From Pseudomonas kermanshahensis (lineage in GTDB: Bacteria > Pseudomonadota > Gammaproteobacteria > Pseudomonadales > Pseudomonadaceae): 64,000 nt of DNA. A model generated the notes under the pieces. That model did no database searches, was not told the origin of the DNA, and saw only the letters and a program-made list of their open reading frames with translations. Where the stretch lies: positions 1,612,001 through 1,676,000 of the forward strand of contig NZ_JABWRY020000001.1 in assembly GCF_014269205.2 (NCBI RefSeq), given 5' to 3'. Of the stretch, positions 42,650 through 53,899 are shown one piece after another (the first letter of the stretch is position 1; each line of letters begins with the position of its first letter). A program made the translations under genes and the position numbers.

Positions 42650-43753
42650 ATGAAGAAGCATAGTTCGAAGCACGATCCCCTGTCTTCCACTGATGTGGAG
42701 CTTTGCACAACCCTCTGCGTAGACCTGGCCAAACAGGTCTTCCAGTTAGCAGGCGAGGATGCTACCGGGCGGGTGATCTACGAAAATCGCATCAAATCCC
42801 GTCAAAATTTCCATGATTTTCTAATCAAGCTGCCAGTGACGGTGACTGTCTTAATGGAGTGCGGTCCTGGTGCTCAAGCCTGGGCCAGACTACTGCAGGC
42901 CAAGGGTAATCCGGTTCGGATCCTGCCTGCGCAACGCGTTGCCGAACACCGCAGCGGCGCGAAGAATGACCGTAACGACGCCCATGCCATTTTGCGTGCC
43001 GGTCGCGATACCAGTATTGCCTCAATCCCGATCAAGAGCACTACAGCACTGGCTATTCAAGCGCTGCACCGTGTCCGGCGCGGCAACATCAAGCGGCATA
43101 CAGCGCTGGGTAATCAGATACGTGGCCTGCTGCTAGAGCATGGCGTCTCCATGCCTCAAGGCGATGCGGCGATCAATTCGCATGTGCCACGGGCTCTTGA
43201 AGATGCCTCTTTACCTCTGCCCGACTTGTTGCGCGAGTTGCTCGATGAGCTGCTGACTGACTGGCTCTCTCTGGGTGAACGCATTGCGACGCTGAGTAGG
43301 CGGCTTGAAGCGACAGCCCAGGAAGATAAGGTCGCACAGCGGTTGATCACCATTCGTGGCGTGGGCCCAATCATTGCCACGGCGATCGTGGCGAAACAGA
43401 CCGAGCCTAGCCGCTTCGCCAGTGGCCGAATGTATGCCGCCTTCTTCGGTATCGTGCCCGACCAGCACAGCAGCGGAAACAAAATCAGGCTGGGCAGGAT
43501 GAGCAAGCGAGGTGATGGCTACATACGCAGCCTGATGATCCAGGGGGCGCATGCTGTCTTGAGTCAGCTAAGGCCTGATTCCGATCAGCCAGACGATCAC
43601 CGCCTTTTACGCTGGCTATCCCGCCTTGGACGCAAGGAGGCGGCGATCAGACTGGCTAATCGAAATCTGCGCATTATCTGGGCCTTGTTGCAGAGCGATC
43701 AGGTATATCAGCGCAAACCGAACAGCAACTCGGAGGCTGCTATGAGCCTCTGA
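42650..43753 (+). CDS. IS110/IS1111-group transposase (DEDD-Ser recombinase)
   Basis: 367 residues from the ATG at 42650; an upstream ATG at 42575 falls in the terminal repeat. N-terminal RuvC-like DEDD domain: CVDLAKQVFQ (Asp), MECGPGAQAW (Glu) and AKNDRNDAHAILRA (two Asp). The C-terminal Transposase_20 domain has ITIRGVGPIIATAIVA and AAFFGIVPDQHSSGNKIRLG; the second Ser of the SSG motif is the likely nucleophile. These enzymes recombine element and target under guidance of a bridge RNA encoded in the element's non-coding end. The gene looks intact. Confidence 0.92.
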   Translation: MKKHSSKHDPLSSTDVELCTTLCVDLAKQVFQLAGEDATGRVIYENRIKSRQNFHDFLIKLPVTVTVLMECGPGAQAWARLLQAKGNPVRILPAQRVAEHRSGAKNDRNDAHAILRAGRDTSIASIPIKSTTALAIQALHRVRRGNIKRHTALGNQIRGLLLEHGVSMPQGDAAINSHVPRALEDASLPLPDLLRELLDELLTDWLSLGERIATLSRRLEATAQEDKVAQRLITIRGVGPIIATAIVAKQTEPSRFASGRMYAAFFGIVPDQHSSGNKIRLGRMSKRGDGYIRSLMIQGAHAVLSQLRPDSDQPDDHRLLRWLSRLGRKEAAIRLANRNLRIIWALLQSDQVYQRKPNSNSEAAMSL

Positions 43754-43756
43754 TCA

Positions 43757-43990
43757 ACCGAGCAATGCCACCGGGGCGCCGAGCGCTCCAACCCCTGCTA
43801 GTGAACATTGACCCCTGGTAAGACCGTCGCAGACAGATGCCTCTGCTCCTACAGGCCTGATGAATGGCCTCAATGTAAACGGCACGCTGCGAGCTCACCA
43901 CGATGTTGGCCAGAAGCAAAAAGCTTCCTCGAATAGGCCTGATACATAGATGCAACCGGGTTCCTAAGTTCAAAAGCAGCTAGACAGTGT
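43757..43990 (+). ncRNA. Candidate bridge-RNA region of the IS1111-group element
   Basis: The 234 bases between transposase stop and right subterminal repeat are non-coding. They contain hairpins AGGCC-8-GGCCT (43853-43870) and GAAGC-AAAAA-GCTTC (43913-43927). CTGCTCCTACAGG at 43843-43855 is identical to the REP target at 42540-42552 and complementary to the TAGGAGCAG that starts the right flank. ATACATAG at 43942-43949 repeats the right junction (44001-44008). In IS1111-group elements the bridge RNA comes from this 3' region and its loops match target and donor. The guide assignment is inference. Confidence 0.55.
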
Positions 43991-44005
43991 GGGCGAGTCC
44001 ATACA

Positions 44006-44047
44006 TAGGAGCAGCCTTGCGCTGCGAATGCGCTGCAAAGCAGCCCA
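44006..44047. repeat. Right half of the REP-like pair split by the IS
   Basis: TAGGAGCAGCCTTGCGCTGC followed by GAATGCGCTGCAAAGCAGCCC, the inverse of the unit at 42506-42552. Confidence 0.8.
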
Positions 44048-44064
44048 ACCACTCTTGCAGGCAC

Positions 44065-44095
44065 AAAAAAGCCCGGCACTTGGCCGGGCTTTTTC
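44065..44095. terminator. Terminator of infA
   Basis: AAAAAAGCCCGGC-ACTT-GGCCGGGCTTTTT, 12 bases past the infA stop on the minus strand; A and T runs make it usable in both directions. Confidence 0.93.
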
Positions 44096-44106
44096 ATGGC
44101 TTGGGC

Positions 44107-44325
44107 TTAGCGCGCACGATACGTGATGCGGCCTTTGCTCAGGTCGTAAGGTGTCAGTTCGACGCGGACCTTGTCGCCAGTGAGAATACGGATGTAGTTC
44201 TTGCGCATCTTTCCGGAGATGTGCGCGGTTACGACGTGCCCGTTTTCCAACTCCACGCGGAACATGGTGTTGGGCAGGGTGTCGACGACAGTACCTTCCA
44301 TTTCGAAGCTGTCTTCTTTCGACAT
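44107..44325 (-). CDS. infA: Translation initiation factor IF-1
   Basis: 72 residues from the ATG at 44325, exact family length. S1/OB fold throughout: [30 protein letters not shown] and the ribosome-binding [21 protein letters not shown]. It blocks the A site during initiation. Encoded alone, downstream of bpt on the same strand, as in other gammaproteobacteria where it neighbours clpA and aat. Confidence 0.98.
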
Positions 44326-44427
44326 GCAGTTGAGCCCTCGGTGTCCAGTGTTGGCCCGACGCATAACCGCACCGGGCAAAAAAGTGGCGTGGATTATGCC
44401 GGAAAATAGTATTTCAAGCCAATGCTT

Positions 44428-45135
44428 TCAGTTGAGGGTGACCCAGCGCTGGTTGATCAGCAGCTCGATGGGGCGATACTGGGTCTTGTAGTTCATCTTC
44501 TTGCAGTTCTTGATCCAGTACCCGAGGTAAACCGCCTCCAGGTTCTGCCGAAGGGCTTCGGTGATCTGCCAGAGGATGGCGAAACGGCCCAGGCTCCGGC
44601 GCTCTTCATCGGGCTCGTAGAAGGTGTAGACCGCCGACAAGCCGTTGGGCAGCAGGTCGCATACCGCCACCGCCAGCAGGCGCCCTGCCAGGCGGAACTC
44701 GTAGAACCAGCAGAAGGGCAGGTCACGTACCAGGAAGGTGGAAAACTGATCACGGCTGGGCGGGTACATGTCGCCGTCGGCGTGGCGTGTCTCGATGTAG
44801 CGCCGGTACAGGTCGAAATACTCTTCCTTGAACGCCGGGCGTGCGGCGGTCACGGTCAAGTCGGCGTTGCGCTTGAGAATGCGCCGTTGCTGGCGGTTGG
44901 GGATGAAGCGCGCCGCCGGAATGCGTGCTGGCACACAGGCGTTGCAGTTTTGGCAATGGGGGCGGTACAGGTGATCGCCACTGCGCCGAAAACCCATCTC
45001 CGACAGGTCGGCGTACACGTTCACGTCCATTGGCTGGCTGGGGTCGAGAAACAGCGTGGTTGCCTGCTCCTCGGGCAGGTAGCTGCAGGAGTGGGGTTGA
45101 GTGGCATAAAACTTCAACCGCGCCAACTCTGTCAT
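44428..45135 (-). CDS. bpt: Aspartate/glutamate leucyltransferase (Bpt, Ate1-like)
   Basis: 235 residues from the ATG at 45135. N-terminal Cys motif [16 protein letters not shown], then the central [17 protein letters not shown] (Cys cluster) and C-terminal [23 protein letters not shown]. It adds Leu from Leu-tRNA to proteins with N-terminal Asp or Glu, creating an N-degron for ClpS-ClpAP. Co-directional with aat (56 bases upstream), which makes the complementary modification. Confidence 0.95.
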   Translation of the reverse strand: MTELARLKFYATQPHSCSYLPEEQATTLFLDPSQPMDVNVYADLSEMGFRRSGDHLYRPHCQNCNACVPARIPAARFIPNRQQRRILKRNADLTVTAARPAFKEEYFDLYRRYIETRHADGDMYPPSRDQFSTFLVRDLPFCWFYEFRLAGRLLAVAVCDLLPNGLSAVYTFYEPDEERRSLGRFAILWQITEALRQNLEAVYLGYWIKNCKKMNYKTQYRPIELLINQRWVTLN

Positions 45136-45191
45136 GATCAACCCCTTCGGTGAGACTTTGCCTTAAGTGTAAGCCAGCTCTGAGAACTCGC

Positions 45192-45872
45192 CTAGGGAAC
45201 CCAGGTGGCGCTGTTGGGCTGGTCGAGGTAGCGCGCGAGGTAGTCGGCAAAGTCGGCGCGGCTGATGGCGCGCGCGCCAAGGCTGTGCAGGTGGTTGGTC
45301 GGCATCTGGCAGTCGATCAGCACAAAACCGGCCTGGCGCAGGTGTGTGACCAGGGTCACGAAGCCGACCTTGGAGGCATTGTCGGCGCGGCTGAACATCG
45401 ATTCGCCGAAGAACAGGCGGCCCATGGCCAGGCCGTACAGGCCGCCGATCAGCTCACCGTCCTGGCGCACCTCCACCGAATGGGCGTAGCCGAGCCGGTG
45501 CAGCTCGCAGTAGGCCGCGCGCAGGGTGTCGGTGATCCATGTACCGTCGGCGTAGTCACGTGGCGCGGCGCAGGCGGCGATCACGCCGGCGAAGTCGGTG
45601 TCGAAACTGACCTGGTAGTGGCCCTGGCGCATGAACTTGGCCAGCGAGCGCGAGACGTGCAGTTCGTCTGGCAGCAGCACGGTGCGAGGGTTGGGTGACC
45701 ACCAAAGGATCGGCTGGCCGTCCTGGTACCAGGGGAAGCAGCCGTGGCGATAGGCCTGCACCAGGCGCTCGGGGCTCAGGTCGCCGCCGGCGGCGAGCAA
45801 GCCGTTGGGTTCGTGCAGGGCCTTTTCCAGGGGCGGAAAGGTCAGCGAGTCGCGGGTCAGCCAGGTAAGCAT
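45192..45872 (-). CDS. aat: Leucyl/phenylalanyl-tRNA-protein transferase
   Basis: 226 residues. Diagnostic blocks: [51 protein letters not shown] and [31 protein letters not shown]. It attaches Leu or Phe to N-terminal Lys or Arg, feeding the N-end rule pathway. First gene of the aat-bpt unit, divergent from ftsK. Confidence 0.97.
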   Translation of the reverse strand: MLTWLTRDSLTFPPLEKALHEPNGLLAAGGDLSPERLVQAYRHGCFPWYQDGQPILWWSPNPRTVLLPDELHVSRSLAKFMRQGHYQVSFDTDFAGVIAACAAPRDYADGTWITDTLRAAYCELHRLGYAHSVEVRQDGELIGGLYGLAMGRLFFGESMFSRADNASKVGFVTLVTHLRQAGFVLIDCQMPTNHLHSLGARAISRADFADYLARYLDQPNSATWVP

Positions 45873-46233
45873 GGTCTATCGTGCGGTGGGGGAGGGGAGT
45901 GGTCAGCATGGCGTGGCTGAAAAGCAGGGTCAATCACTGCGGTTCATTCGCCGTAGCGAAGGCAGCCCTTTAGGCATTTTCCTACACATTCATGAGGCCT
46001 CAGGCACCATCCGAGACATTTGCTGTCACACCTGTGCAAAAACACAGCATAAGCCTTTGTCACAAAAGAAAATGCATGCTCAAATTGCAGCTAAGTGAAA
46101 GCAGCCCCCTCAAGCCCATGTGCGGCGCGCCGCCATGGCGGCTGGCGGGCAGTAATGTTAAAAGTAGTGGTTCATTGGCCAGACACCGGCCGATCACTAT
46201 TGGACGCGCAGCACGCGCAGGAATAGACGCGTT
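45873..46233. other. Divergent region between aat and ftsK
   Basis: 361 bases with no supported gene. The stretch 46020-46050 holds TGCTGT...ACAGCA, a weak inverted repeat. It should carry promoters for aat-bpt and ftsK. Confidence 0.45.
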
Positions 46234-48687
46234 TTGAAGAAATCCACCGCAACTCCAGCTCCCTTGCCAGTGCCTATGTGGCGGCAGCAGCTGCACTATC
46301 GTCTCAAGGAAGGTGCGTTGATCGCTGTCGGCGCCCTGTGCCTGTACCTGTGGATGGCGCTGCTGACCTACGACACTTCCGACCCTGGCTTCAGCCACAC
46401 CAGCAACATTGACCAGGTGCAAAACGCCGCCGGGCGAGCAGGGGCCTACTTCGCCGACATCCTGTTCATGGTGCTGGGCTATTTCGCCTACATCTTCCCG
46501 CTGCTGCTGGCGATCAAGACCTGGCAGATCTTCCGCGAGCGCCACCAACCCTGGGAATGGAGCGGCTGGCTGTTCTCCTGGCGCCTGATCGGGCTGGTGT
46601 TCCTGGTGCTGTCGGGCGCAGCCCTGGCGCATATCCATTTCCACCCGCCGGCCAGCATTCCGTTCTCCGCGGGCGGTGCCCTCGGCGAAAGCCTGGGCGA
46701 ACTGGCGCGCAGCCTGCTGAACGTGCAGGGCAGCACGTTGATGTTCATTGCCCTGTTCCTGTTTGGCCTGACGGTGTTCACCGACCTGTCCTGGTTCAAA
46801 GTGATGGACCTTACCGGCAAGATCACCCTCGACCTGTTCGAGCTGGTGCAAGGCGCCGCCAACCGCTGGTGGGAAGCCCGCAACGAGCGCAAGCGCCTGG
46901 AAGCGCAGTTGCGTGAGGTGGATGAGCCGAGTTTCAACACCGCGCCAGCGGCTGCGCAGAAGCGCGAGCCGGTCAAACCTCAGCTGCGTGAGCGTAGCGT
47001 CGAGCGCGAAGAGGCGCCCGCCCGGCCTGCCCCACCACGCGAACCCGTGGTGGCGCGCGAGACAGTGGTGCCCCGCGAGCAACCTGCGGCGCCAGTGATC
47101 ATCCCGCCAGCCCCGGCCAGGGCGCCAGAGCCGAGCAAGCGGGTGATGAAGGAAAAACAGACCCCGCTGTTCGTCGACAGCGCTGTGGAAGGCACGTTGC
47201 CGTCGATCTCCATTCTCGATCCGGCCGAGCAGAAAAAGATCGAGTACTCGCCAGAATCCCTGGCCGGTGTTGGCCAGTTGCTGGAAATCAAGCTCAAGGA
47301 ATTCGGCGTGGAAGTCTCGGTGGACTCCATCCACCCCGGCCCGGTCATTACCCGCTACGAAATCCAGCCCGCGGCAGGGGTCAAGGTCAGCCGTATCGCC
47401 AACCTGGCCAAGGACCTGGCGCGCTCGCTGGCGGTGACCAGCGTGCGCGTGGTCGAGGTAATCCCGGGCAAGACCACCGTGGGTATCGAGATCCCTAACG
47501 AAAACCGGCAGATGGTGCGCTTCTCTGAAGTGCTGTCGTCACCGCAGTTCGACGAGTCCAAGTCGCCGGTTGCATTGGCCTTGGGCCATGACATCGGTGG
47601 CAAACCGGTGATCACCGACCTGGCCAAGATGCCGCACCTGCTGGTGGCCGGTACTACCGGTTCTGGTAAGTCGGTGGGTGTGAACGCGATGATCTTGTCG
47701 ATTCTGTTCAAGTCCGGCCCGGAAGACGCGCGGCTGATCATGATCGACCCGAAGATGCTCGAACTGTCGATCTACGAAGGCATCCCGCACCTGTTGTGCC
47801 CGGTGGTCACCGACATGAAGGACGCCGCCAACGCGCTGCGCTGGAGCGTCGCCGAGATGGAGCGGCGCTACAAGCTGATGGCCGCGATGGGCGTGCGTAA
47901 CCTGGGCGGCTTCAACCGCAAGATCAAGGACGCTCAGGAGGCCGGCGAGGTCATCCACGACCCGCTGTACCGTCGCGAGAGCATGGACGACGAGCCACCC
48001 GCGCTGAAGACCCTGCCGACCATCGTGGTGGTGGTCGACGAATTCGCCGACATGATGATGATCGTCGGCAAGAAGGTCGAAGAACTGATCGCCCGTATCG
48101 CTCAGAAAGCGCGGGCCGCCGGTATTCACCTGATCCTCGCCACCCAGCGCCCGTCGGTTGACGTGATCACCGGCCTGATCAAGGCCAACATCCCGACGCG
48201 CATGGCGTTCCAGGTGTCGAGCAAGATCGACTCCCGCACCATCATCGACCAGGGTGGCGCCGAGCAGTTGCTCGGTCACGGTGACATGCTGTACATGCCA
48301 CCCGGCACCAGCCTGCCGATCCGCGTGCACGGTGCGTTCGTTTCCGATGACGAAGTGCACCGCGTGGTGGAAGCCTGGAAGCTGCGTGGCGCGCCGGACT
48401 ACAACGATGACATCCTCAACGGCGTCGAAGAGGCCGGCAGCGGCTTCGAAGGTGGCGGCGGGGGTGGTGACGGCGACGATTCGGAAAGCGATGCACTGTA
48501 TGATGAAGCCGTGCAGTTCGTGCTCGAGAGCCGCCGTGCCTCCATTTCGGCTGTGCAGCGCAAGCTGAAGATCGGCTACAACCGTGCCGCACGCATGATC
48601 GAGGCAATGGAGATGGCCGGCGTGGTCACCCCGATGAACAGCAACGGCTCGCGGGAAGTGATAGCCCCAGGCGGCCCGCGCGATTGA
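46234..48687 (+). CDS. ftsK: DNA translocase FtsK
   Basis: 817 residues from a TTG at 46234, chosen because AGGAA lies about 10 bases upstream and the product then begins [19 protein letters not shown] like other Pseudomonas FtsK. Four membrane spans lie in residues 28-190, then an Ala/Pro/Glu-Arg linker (about 220-310), the RecA-like motor with Walker [11 protein letters not shown] near residue 472 and [11 protein letters not shown], and a C-terminal KOPS-reading gamma winged helix. It pumps chromosomal DNA at the septum and activates XerCD at dif. lolA follows in 61 bases. Confidence 0.95.
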   Translation: MKKSTATPAPLPVPMWRQQLHYRLKEGALIAVGALCLYLWMALLTYDTSDPGFSHTSNIDQVQNAAGRAGAYFADILFMVLGYFAYIFPLLLAIKTWQIFRERHQPWEWSGWLFSWRLIGLVFLVLSGAALAHIHFHPPASIPFSAGGALGESLGELARSLLNVQGSTLMFIALFLFGLTVFTDLSWFKVMDLTGKITLDLFELVQGAANRWWEARNERKRLEAQLREVDEPSFNTAPAAAQKREPVKPQLRERSVEREEAPARPAPPREPVVARETVVPREQPAAPVIIPPAPARAPEPSKRVMKEKQTPLFVDSAVEGTLPSISILDPAEQKKIEYSPESLAGVGQLLEIKLKEFGVEVSVDSIHPGPVITRYEIQPAAGVKVSRIANLAKDLARSLAVTSVRVVEVIPGKTTVGIEIPNENRQMVRFSEVLSSPQFDESKSPVALALGHDIGGKPVITDLAKMPHLLVAGTTGSGKSVGVNAMILSILFKSGPEDARLIMIDPKMLELSIYEGIPHLLCPVVTDMKDAANALRWSVAEMERRYKLMAAMGVRNLGGFNRKIKDAQEAGEVIHDPLYRRESMDDEPPALKTLPTIVVVVDEFADMMMIVGKKVEELIARIAQKARAAGIHLILATQRPSVDVITGLIKANIPTRMAFQVSSKIDSRTIIDQGGAEQLLGHGDMLYMPPGTSLPIRVHGAFVSDDEVHRVVEAWKLRGAPDYNDDILNGVEEAGSGFEGGGGGGDGDDSESDALYDEAVQFVLESRRASISAVQRKLKIGYNRAARMIEAMEMAGVVTPMNSNGSREVIAPGGPRD

Positions 48688-48748
48688 TGAACACCTTGCC
48701 GGGCGCCTGCTGGGCGCCTGGCTCATTTACTGTCCTACGAGGATTTCC

Positions 48749-49372
48749 ATGCGCGCGATTCGCATGCTGTTGGTTTCTGCCCTGGCCATGGGCTCTGTGT
48801 CGGCCCATGCCGGCGAGTTGGACGTGAAGCGCCTGACCCAGTTGCTGGAAAAGTCGCAGACGATCGATGCCAATTTCTCTCAGCTGACGCTGGGTGCCGA
48901 CGGCACCAGCCTGCAGGAGACCAAGGGCCAGATGACCGTCAAGCGCCCGGGCCTGTTCTACTGGCACACCGATGCCCCGCAGGAGCAGGTGGTGGTGTCT
49001 GATGGCAAGATGGTCACCCTGTGGGATCCGGACCTTGAGCAGGCCACCATCAAGAAGCTTGATGTACGCCTGAACCAGACCCCGGCGCTGCTGCTGTCCG
49101 GTGACGTGTCGAAGATCAGCCAGAGCTTCGACATCGCGTCCAAGGAGCAGGGCGAAGTCATGGATTTCACCTTGAAGCCGAAAACCAAGGACACCTTGTT
49201 CGACTCCCTGCGCGTGTCGTTCCGCAAGGGCCTGATCAATGACATGCAGCTGATTGACAGTGTCGGCCAGCGGACCAACATCCTGTTCAGTGGGGTGAAG
49301 GCCAACCAGGCAGTGCCTGACAGCAAGTTCAAGTTCGATGTCCCGAAAGGCGCGGATATCATCCAGGAGTAA
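48749..49372 (+). CDS. lolA: Outer-membrane lipoprotein carrier LolA
   Basis: 207 residues. Signal peptide [21 protein letters not shown] (about 21 residues), then [20 protein letters not shown] and [28 protein letters not shown], typical LolA strands. It shuttles lipoproteins such as the Blc lipocalin encoded in this window from LolCDE to LolB across the periplasm. Position ftsK-lolA-rarA is conserved. Confidence 0.96.
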   Translation: MRAIRMLLVSALAMGSVSAHAGELDVKRLTQLLEKSQTIDANFSQLTLGADGTSLQETKGQMTVKRPGLFYWHTDAPQEQVVVSDGKMVTLWDPDLEQATIKKLDVRLNQTPALLLSGDVSKISQSFDIASKEQGEVMDFTLKPKTKDTLFDSLRVSFRKGLINDMQLIDSVGQRTNILFSGVKANQAVPDSKFKFDVPKGADIIQE

Positions 49373-49384
49373 CCGGAGCCCGTG

Positions 49385-50710
49385 ATGGACCTGTTTCGAA
49401 GCGAACCCGTCGCCCAGCCCCTGGCTGCTCGCCTGCGCCCGTCCAACCTGGACGAGTACGTTGGCCAAGAGCACCTGCTGGCGCGCGGCAAGCCGCTGCG
49501 CGAGGCGCTGGAGCAGGGGGCGTTGCACTCGATGATCTTCTGGGGGCCGCCCGGGGTGGGCAAAACCACCCTGGCGCGGCTGCTGGCGCAGTTCTGTGAT
49601 GCGCACTTCGAAACGGTCTCGGCGGTACTGGCAGGGGTCAAGGAGATCCGCCAGGCGGTCGAGGTGGCCAAGCAGCAGGCGGCCCAGTATGGCCGCCGGA
49701 CCATCCTGTTCGTCGACGAAGTGCACCGCTTCAACAAGTCGCAGCAGGACGCCTTTTTGCCCTACGTGGAAGACGGCACGCTGATCTTCATTGGCGCCAC
49801 CACCGAAAACCCGTCCTTCGAGCTGAACAATGCGTTGCTTTCCCGCGCGCGGGTGTATGTGCTCAAGAGCCTGGACGAGCCGGCGCTGCGCAAGCTCGTC
49901 GACCGAGCCTTGAGCGAAGAGCGCGGCCTGGGCAAGCACAACCTGCAGGTGGGCGACGAGGCCTTCAAGATGCTCATGGCGGCCGCCGACGGCGATGGCC
50001 GGCGCATGCTCAACTTTCTGGAAAACGCCTCGGACCTGGCTGAAGATGGCAGCGAAATTGGCGTCGAGCTGCTGCAAAGCCTGCTCGGTGACAGCCGTCG
50101 GCGCTTCGATAAGGGCGGCGAGGCGTTCTATGACCAGATCTCGGCGTTGCACAAATCGGTGCGTGGCTCCAACCCCGATGCCGCGCTGTACTGGTTCGCG
50201 CGTATGCTCGACGGGGGGTGCGACCCGCTGTACATCGCCCGCCGCGTGGTGCGCATGGCCAGCGAAGACATCGGCAATGCCGACCCTCGTGCCCTGAGCC
50301 TGTGCCTGTCGGCGTGGGACGTGCAAGAGCGCCTGGGCAGCCCCGAGGGTGAGCTGGCCGTGGCCCAGGCCATTACCTACATCGCCTGTGCGCCAAAGAG
50401 CAATGCGGTGTACATGGGCTTCAAGACTGCCCTGCGCGAGGCGGCCGAGCATGGTTCGCTGGAAGTGCCGCTGCACCTGCGTAACGCCCCGACCAAGTTG
50501 ATGAAGCAATTGGGCTACGGCGACGAATACCGCTATGCCCATGACGAGCCCGATGCCTACGCGGCAGGTGAAGACTACTTCCCTGACCAACTCGAGCCTC
50601 GCCAGTATTACCAACCCGTGCCCCGCGGCCTGGAGCTGAAAATCGGCGAGAAGCTACGGCACCTGGCCGAGCTGGATCGCAGCAGCCCCCGGCAACGGAG
50701 AAAACCATGA
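49385..50710 (+). CDS. rarA: Replication-associated recombination protein A (AAA+ ATPase)
   Basis: 441 residues from the ATG at 49385, 7 bases after GGAG. Start [21 protein letters not shown], Walker [15 protein letters not shown], Walker [16 protein letters not shown], sensor [10 protein letters not shown], and the C-terminal MgsA domain ([21 protein letters not shown]...). It acts at stalled forks and recombination intermediates. Overlaps crcB by 4 bases (ATGA). Confidence 0.95.
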   Translation: MDLFRSEPVAQPLAARLRPSNLDEYVGQEHLLARGKPLREALEQGALHSMIFWGPPGVGKTTLARLLAQFCDAHFETVSAVLAGVKEIRQAVEVAKQQAAQYGRRTILFVDEVHRFNKSQQDAFLPYVEDGTLIFIGATTENPSFELNNALLSRARVYVLKSLDEPALRKLVDRALSEERGLGKHNLQVGDEAFKMLMAAADGDGRRMLNFLENASDLAEDGSEIGVELLQSLLGDSRRRFDKGGEAFYDQISALHKSVRGSNPDAALYWFARMLDGGCDPLYIARRVVRMASEDIGNADPRALSLCLSAWDVQERLGSPEGELAVAQAITYIACAPKSNAVYMGFKTALREAAEHGSLEVPLHLRNAPTKLMKQLGYGDEYRYAHDEPDAYAAGEDYFPDQLEPRQYYQPVPRGLELKIGEKLRHLAELDRSSPRQRRKP

Positions 50711-51081
50711 TTGCACTGATCGCTGCCGTCAGTGCAGGCGGTATCGCGGGTACTTTGCTGCGCTTTGCGACCACCAACTGGGTGGTCGCCCACTGGCCAC
50801 GGCACTTCTATCTCGGTACGCTGGCCGTCAATCTGATCGGCTGCTTGTTGATCGGCCTGCTGTATGGCCTGTTTTTGCACAAGCCCATGGTGCCGGTCGA
50901 GCTGCGCGCGGGCCTGATCGTCGGCTTCCTGGGCGGCTTAACCACGTTTTCCTCCTTTTCGCTCGATACCGTACGCCTCATGGAAAGCGGGCAGATGCCC
51001 CTGGCTTTGGGCTATACCGGTATCAGCGTGGTGGGCGGGCTGCTCGCGACTTGGGCCGGCCTGTCCTTGACCCGATTCTGA
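50707..51081 (+). CDS. crcB: Fluoride ion exporter CrcB (Fluc)
   Basis: 124 residues with four membrane helices. Signature blocks: [28 protein letters not shown] (channel Asn) and [15 protein letters not shown] (Phe box and TTFSS). Works as a dual-topology dimer letting F- out. Its start lies inside rarA, so there is no room for a fluoride riboswitch; expression depends on the lolA-rarA transcript. Confidence 0.95.
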   Translation: MIALIAAVSAGGIAGTLLRFATTNWVVAHWPRHFYLGTLAVNLIGCLLIGLLYGLFLHKPMVPVELRAGLIVGFLGGLTTFSSFSLDTVRLMESGQMPLALGYTGISVVGGLLATWAGLSLTRF

Positions 51082-51099
51082 ACCAACACCTACACATAA

Positions 51100-52392
<1,293 letters not shown>

Positions 52393-53784
52393 ATGGATTA
52401 CCTGCCACTGTTCCACAAGCTGCAGGGCGGCCGGGTACTGGTCGTCGGCGGCGGTGAAATTGCCTTGCGCAAAGCGCGCCTGCTGGCGGATGCCGGCGCC
52501 GCGCTGCGCGTGGTGGCGCCCGAGGTTGACGGCCAACTGGCCGCACTGGCCCGGGAAGGTGGCGGTGAGGTCTTGGTGCGCGGCTATCAGGCGCCCGACC
52601 TGGTCGGTTGCCGGCTGGTGATCGCGGCCACTGATGACGCTGGGCTGAACGCCCAGGTATCGGCCGATGCCCAGGCGCTCAACCTGCCGGTCAATGTGGT
52701 GGACGCGCCGGCCCTGTGCACGGTGATCTTCCCGGCCATCGTCGACCGCTCGCCGTTGGTGGTGGCAGTCTCCAGTGGGGGTGATGCGCCCGTGCTGGCG
52801 CGTTTGATTCGCGCCAAGCTTGAAGCGTGGATCCCTTCGGCCTACGGCGAACTGGCCGGGCTGGCGGCGCGGTTCCGGCACCAGGTCAAACGCCTGTACC
52901 CAGACGTCAACCAGCGTCGCGGCTTTTGGGAAAATGTCTTCCAGGGCCCGATTGCCGAGCGTCAGCTGGCCGGGCAGGGTGCCGAGGCCGAACGCCTGTT
53001 GCAGGCCATGGTCGACGGCGCGCCGGTGCAGCAGGGCGGTGAGGTGTATCTGGTGGGGGCAGGGCCGGGCGATCCGGACTTGTTGACTTTCCGCGCGTTG
53101 CGCCTGATGCAGCAGGCCGATGTGGTGCTGTACGACCGCCTGGTGGCCCCGGCCATCATCGACATGTGCCGGCGTGATGCCGAGCGTATCTACGTCGGCA
53201 AGCGCCGCGCTGACCATGCCGTGCCGCAGGACCAGATCAACCGCCTGTTGGTCGACTTGGCCAAGCAGGGCAAGCGCGTGCTGCGGCTCAAGGGTGGCGA
53301 TCCGTTCATCTTTGGCCGTGGTGGCGAGGAGATCGAACAGCTGGCCGAGCAGGGCATCCCCTTCCAGGTGGTGCCCGGCATTACCGCGGCCAGTGGTTGT
53401 TCAGCCTATGGCGGCATCCCGCTGACCCATCGCGACTACGCCCAATCGGTGCGCTTTGTGACCGGGCATCTCAAGGATGGCACCAGCAATTTGCCTTGGG
53501 ATGACCTGGTGGCACCGGCGCAAACCCTGGTGTTCTACATGGGGTTGGTAGGCTTGCCGACCATTTGCGCCGAACTGATTCGTCATGGGCGTGCGGCCAG
53601 TACGCCCGCGGCGCTGGTGCAGCAAGGCACTACGCGCAATCAACGGGTGTTTACGGGCACCCTGGCGGATTTGCCGGCGCTTGTGGCCCAGCATGAAGTG
53701 CATGCGCCGACCCTGGTGATTGTGGGGGAAGTGGTGCAGTTGCGTGAGAAGCTGGCGTGGTTTGAAGGTTCGCAACATAGCTGA
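52393..53784 (+). CDS. cysG: Siroheme synthase (uroporphyrinogen methyltransferase/precorrin-2 dehydrogenase/ferrochelatase)
   Basis: 463 residues, the fused CysG form. N-terminal CysG-B half: [26 protein letters not shown] (NAD site) and [15 protein letters not shown]-terminal CysG-A SAM methyltransferase half: [23 protein letters not shown] and [26 protein letters not shown]. It converts uroporphyrinogen III to siroheme for sulfite and nitrite reductases. The ATG follows the serS TAA immediately, so it is co-translated. Confidence 0.96.
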   Translation: MDYLPLFHKLQGGRVLVVGGGEIALRKARLLADAGAALRVVAPEVDGQLAALAREGGGEVLVRGYQAPDLVGCRLVIAATDDAGLNAQVSADAQALNLPVNVVDAPALCTVIFPAIVDRSPLVVAVSSGGDAPVLARLIRAKLEAWIPSAYGELAGLAARFRHQVKRLYPDVNQRRGFWENVFQGPIAERQLAGQGAEAERLLQAMVDGAPVQQGGEVYLVGAGPGDPDLLTFRALRLMQQADVVLYDRLVAPAIIDMCRRDAERIYVGKRRADHAVPQDQINRLLVDLAKQGKRVLRLKGGDPFIFGRGGEEIEQLAEQGIPFQVVPGITAASGCSAYGGIPLTHRDYAQSVRFVTGHLKDGTSNLPWDDLVAPAQTLVFYMGLVGLPTICAELIRHGRAASTPAALVQQGTTRNQRVFTGTLADLPALVAQHEVHAPTLVIVGEVVQLREKLAWFEGSQHS

Positions 53785-53791
53785 AACGGGT

Positions 53792-53893
53792 GGGGCCGTT
53801 TGCGGCCCTTCGCAGCACAAGGCTGCTCCTACACAGGCGTGCGCCGGAGCTGTGGGAGCAGCCTTGTGCTGCGAAGGGCTGCAAAGCAGCCCC
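53792..53893. repeat. REP-like pair, second type
   Basis: CTTCGCAGCACAAGGCTGCT and the inverse AGCAGCCTTGTGCTGCGAAG, with outer GGGGCCG and GCAGCCCC, between convergent cysG and the GST gene. Confidence 0.88.
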
Positions 53894-53899
53894 GCTGTG

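Larger units (their letters stand above)
42568..44005 (+). mobile_element. IS110-family element, IS1111 group, inserted in a REP pair
   Basis: Perfect 12-base subterminal inverted repeats ATGGACTCGCCC (42575-42586) and GGGCGAGTCCAT (43991-44002) frame one transposase gene. IS1111-group elements have such 12-base repeats set a few bases inside their ends; with the usual offsets (about 7 left, 3 right) the element is about 1438 bases. No target duplication is visible, as expected. Left flank ends in AAGGCTGCTCCTA... and right flank begins TAGGAGCAGCCTT: the two arms of a REP-like pair, a known target class of P. putida IS110-family elements. End points are uncertain by a few bases. Confidence 0.85.

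Noticed and set aside
42580..43778. CGCCCC...GGCAT / ATGCC...GGGGCG as IS terminal repeats
   Set aside because: Needs gaps and mismatches; the exact ATGGACTCGCCC repeat further out is far better and fits the IS1111 group.
42540..43855. 13-base direct repeats (CTGCTCCTACAGG) as target duplication of the IS
   Set aside because: The right copy lies inside the element, before the 12-base subterminal repeat at 43991-44002. It is better read as a guide matching the target than as a duplication; IS110-family elements do not usually duplicate their target.
46276..48687. ATG at 46276 as ftsK start
   Set aside because: It would remove the conserved MKKSTA leader; the TTG at 46234 has a ribosome site.
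50600..50707. Fluoride riboswitch before crcB
   Set aside because: crcB starts inside rarA and no riboswitch-like sequence is visible in the coding DNA.
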